Shown here piece by piece: positions 61,177 through 64,000 of a DNA stretch of 64,000 nucleotides. The notes beneath the pieces were generated by a model. It was given only the letters and a program-made list of their open reading frames with translations, did no database searches and had not been told where the DNA came from. The stretch spans positions 16,963,705 through 17,027,704 of the forward strand of contig NC_080726.1 in NCBI RefSeq assembly GCF_019097595.1. The letters are read 5' to 3'. Each line of letters starts with the position of its first letter. Position 1 is the first letter of the stretch. Position numbers and translations under genes: made by a program. Origin of the DNA: Hemibagrus wyckioides. Its lineage: Eukaryota > Chordata > Actinopteri > Siluriformes > Bagridae.

Positions 61177-62121
61177 ATTCAATAAATTTGACAGATATTT
61201 GCATTCTGCACAACGGTGAAAAAACCTGCATGCATAAGACAGTGGAGCTGAGCTTTCTGGCAGTGTGTTTAGAAGGAAAAGCTTGGTCTGTAATGTAAAT
61301 GGTGCATACAGTATGTATTTATTACTGACAATATACACCGACATTCAATACAATCTGAACAGCACAGGAAGGCTGTATTTAAAGCTCGATGATTCATAAA
61401 GTGAGCTGCTGGTGAGCAGGAGGCAGGAAGCAGGTTCGGAGGATATGGAAAGTATGTAGAGAAAAGAGAAGAGAAGTGAAGAGAACAGAAGAGAAGTGAA
61501 GCAACGAGAGACAGAGCCGGGGTGCAGCACACGGTAAATAAGAAAGTGAGCAAATCTCCATGGCACTCTCGCTGAGAGCAGAGCATCTAATGTCTATAAT
61601 TAGAGCAGCAGGCAAGTGCTGAATGCTGAATTATCGTAAACCTATGTACTGTATTTCTACACCCATGTACAGTATCAGGCTAAAAAGTGTACAGCGCTAT
61701 GGATCTCTTCCGCTTTCACTCTCACTGAGCAGTAATAAGATGATAACTGCATCATCTCTAGTATTACAGTATTATATAACACGCAATCTAACATTAAAAC
61801 GCCATAAAAACAACGTTACACCCAAAACAAAGGAACATGTGCAGGAGATGCATGCACAAAACTGCATTGTTGAACACACATGCTCGAATTCCTCGAAAGC
61901 AAAAACACAATTTCTTGTCAATCTAGTAGCAATTTTCATGGAAAAGAAGAGCATGTGGAAATCTGCTCTTTTGTCTTGCTGTCATTTATTTCAACTGCAG
62001 ACTCTGCTCACTATTCCCCACGGAGCAGGAGTGCATGCACACATGCCCAGATTCTCTCGCTGCTTTTTTCTACAGCATGACAAAGTCTTGCAAAATGATT
62101 CAGCAGCTCATATGTCATCAA

Positions 62122-62226
<105 letters not shown>

Positions 62227-63290
62227 TGTAGTATGCAGCACATATCTAAACTCTCCTTTGTTCTACCTAACTGATTCACTCTTTAATGGATAAATGTATT
62301 TGGCTTTGTCTGAAAGGTAAAACAGGAGAGAGGTACAAACAGATTCTATGAGTTTCTGTAGTCCATGATCCTTCCCATCTCTGTTTCTCTCCACATCCCA
62401 GTGCTGCACTTGTCCAATTACAGGGAGAACACAGGCAGAACAGCACACTTCATAGCTTTCAAGTGTGTCTGCAACCCCATGGGACTTAAAAAAAAAAAAA
62501 AACAGAGACGGTGAAATACATTGGTAAAACACCCCCTCCTTCCACCCCAACTCTCTCTCTCTCTTTCGCTTCTTTCTGTCTCTCTGTCAGCCTTCCGCAT
62601 CTCTTTTTTCATATGGATCCAGAGGAACTAAATCAGATTCTGGTCAGATCGGGCCGTCCCTAGCTGGTCGATAAGGTCTTATTGAATTAGCACTTCCACA
62701 GGAATTACCCACAACCACCTGTTCCACAGCCTCATGCCTTATACTCAATATAAACGCACACACAGTCGCACTGCGGCCATTAACCAAGACCAACAAAAAC
62801 ACCACAGTGCAGCACTGCTCTCTATCTGAAGTGTACCACGAGACCCACAACCCACAATGAAGCAACCTGAACCTGGAGAAATTACAGCAGCAGTCACAGT
62901 CTTCCTCTTCATGCACCTGAAGCCTGGTTTCAATTGTTTCGTTTTAGAGCTCATCATGTGATGTTCAGGAATTTATTCACACAGGTTATTGCTTCAACTC
63001 GTGATTTTTAAATGAAGTCATGAATTTTACAGAATTCTTTGGATTAGGTACGCTTAATATTTTGGTTAGATGGAAGATGAAATGATTCGGTTATGTGACA
63101 CGAGTCCACTAACCCAGCTGGCTTGTGTCATCAGGTTCAGGTTGATGATGATGGTCTGAAGGTGTGGGAATGTTTTCATGGCACACTTAAAACCGAGCAT
63201 CGTTTCAGTGCATCGTTACAGTGCCACAGACAACAAGCAGAGGCAATTATCTACTGCATTCTTCCAACATGAATGTGTGTATGTGTATGT

Positions 63291-63321
<31 letters not shown>

Positions 63322-64000
63322 CTTGTGTGTGCTCACAATCAAGTGTTTTCTGAAATCCTGTGACAGAAATGCATGATTAAGACACAAAACAGTAAAGTGG
63401 AGTTATGAAACTCATGGGCTCTAACAGTTACATATACAGACCTCCTACATCTCACACTTAAACAGCTAATGAAGGACGTTCTGTTTCTCTGGAAACGACC
63501 ACATTACTACTTTAACATTTATATACATTTATTACTAAAATACACAGCATGTATAGCAATCTCTCTTTCTTTCGGTCTCTCGCTCTCTGTCTACATGTAT
63601 TATATTATATTACAGTATACTATACAGTATAGTATAGTAAATAAAAAGACATTTAGTGAGCAGTCTGTCTGTGGGTAGAAAAGCCTTGCTGATGAGAGAG
63701 TTCAGTGGAAAATGGCCAGGCTGCTTCGAGCAGAACTGCTGCTCACTTGTATGTTTTTCACCAGGTTTTTGTGTACACTATGTGTACAGACTGTTTTTCT
63801 CGGCAGTGTCTGACACCAACAACCATTTTCCTCATTCTGATGTTTGTGAACTTGAAACCCTTGACCTCTATCTGTAAAAAAAAAAAAAAAAATGTACACA
63901 CTGCACTGCTGCCATATGATTGGCTGCTTGGATAATTTGATGAAGGGGTACGGGGTTGAGTAGAGATGTTAATAATAATAGGCAGATCTATAACCCAGAT

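Overview
The window looks like a ray-finned fish nuclear genome. It has intron-rich vertebrate genes with GT/AG splice sites, many fish-type DNA transposons (Tc1, hAT and inverted-repeat elements), L2-like LINE and Ty3/gypsy debris, and abundant microsatellites. An otophysan fish (catfish or characiform) fits the repeat content, but that is only an inference.

Positions 1-40.1 kb hold a local tandem duplication built from a plus-strand CLCA gene (chloride channel accessory/regulator, a secreted or membrane metalloprotease) and a convergent minus-strand PNKP gene (polynucleotide kinase 3'-phosphatase). Unit A (1-13,647) and unit B (from 13,648) are nearly identical and share an offset of about 13,644 bases. 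Part of the PNKP segment occurs a third time from 34,751. CLCA-B (14 exons, 17,384-26,135) has an intact 952-codon frame. CLCA-A (3,740-10,176) is dead: it has a TGA in exon 8, has lost exon 9 and most of exon 10, has a 1-base frameshift in exon 12, and lacks exons 13-14. Functional PNKP (17 exons, 40,142 down to 27,097) also assembles into one frame of 585 codons. Two shortened PNKP copies lie in front of the CLCA copies. Both lack exons 2-8 and most of exon 1, so they were copied after that deletion.

PNKP intron 15 carries a Tc1 element (27,991-29,483) and a gypsy element (29,626-33,155). Unit A keeps pieces of both, so they were inserted before the duplication. Unit A later suffered large deletions, one of them sealed by a perfect hairpin, and gained a Harbinger-like MITE whose empty site is preserved in unit B.

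From 40 to 64 kb there is an ENDOD1-like secreted nuclease gene (3 exons, minus, 42,232-43,585), a compact LTR element with three LTRs and a 5-base target duplication (45,019-47,167), a 0.77-kb G/T-only minisatellite, two RFX-type X-boxes, and the last four exons of DPF1 (double PHD finger protein of BAF complexes, minus, 54,834-57,957). The region right of 57,957 shows no exon I can recognise and is probably DPF1 intron. I saw no operon, CRISPR array or novel enzymatic system. The main interest is the recent rearrangement history of the CLCA/PNKP array.
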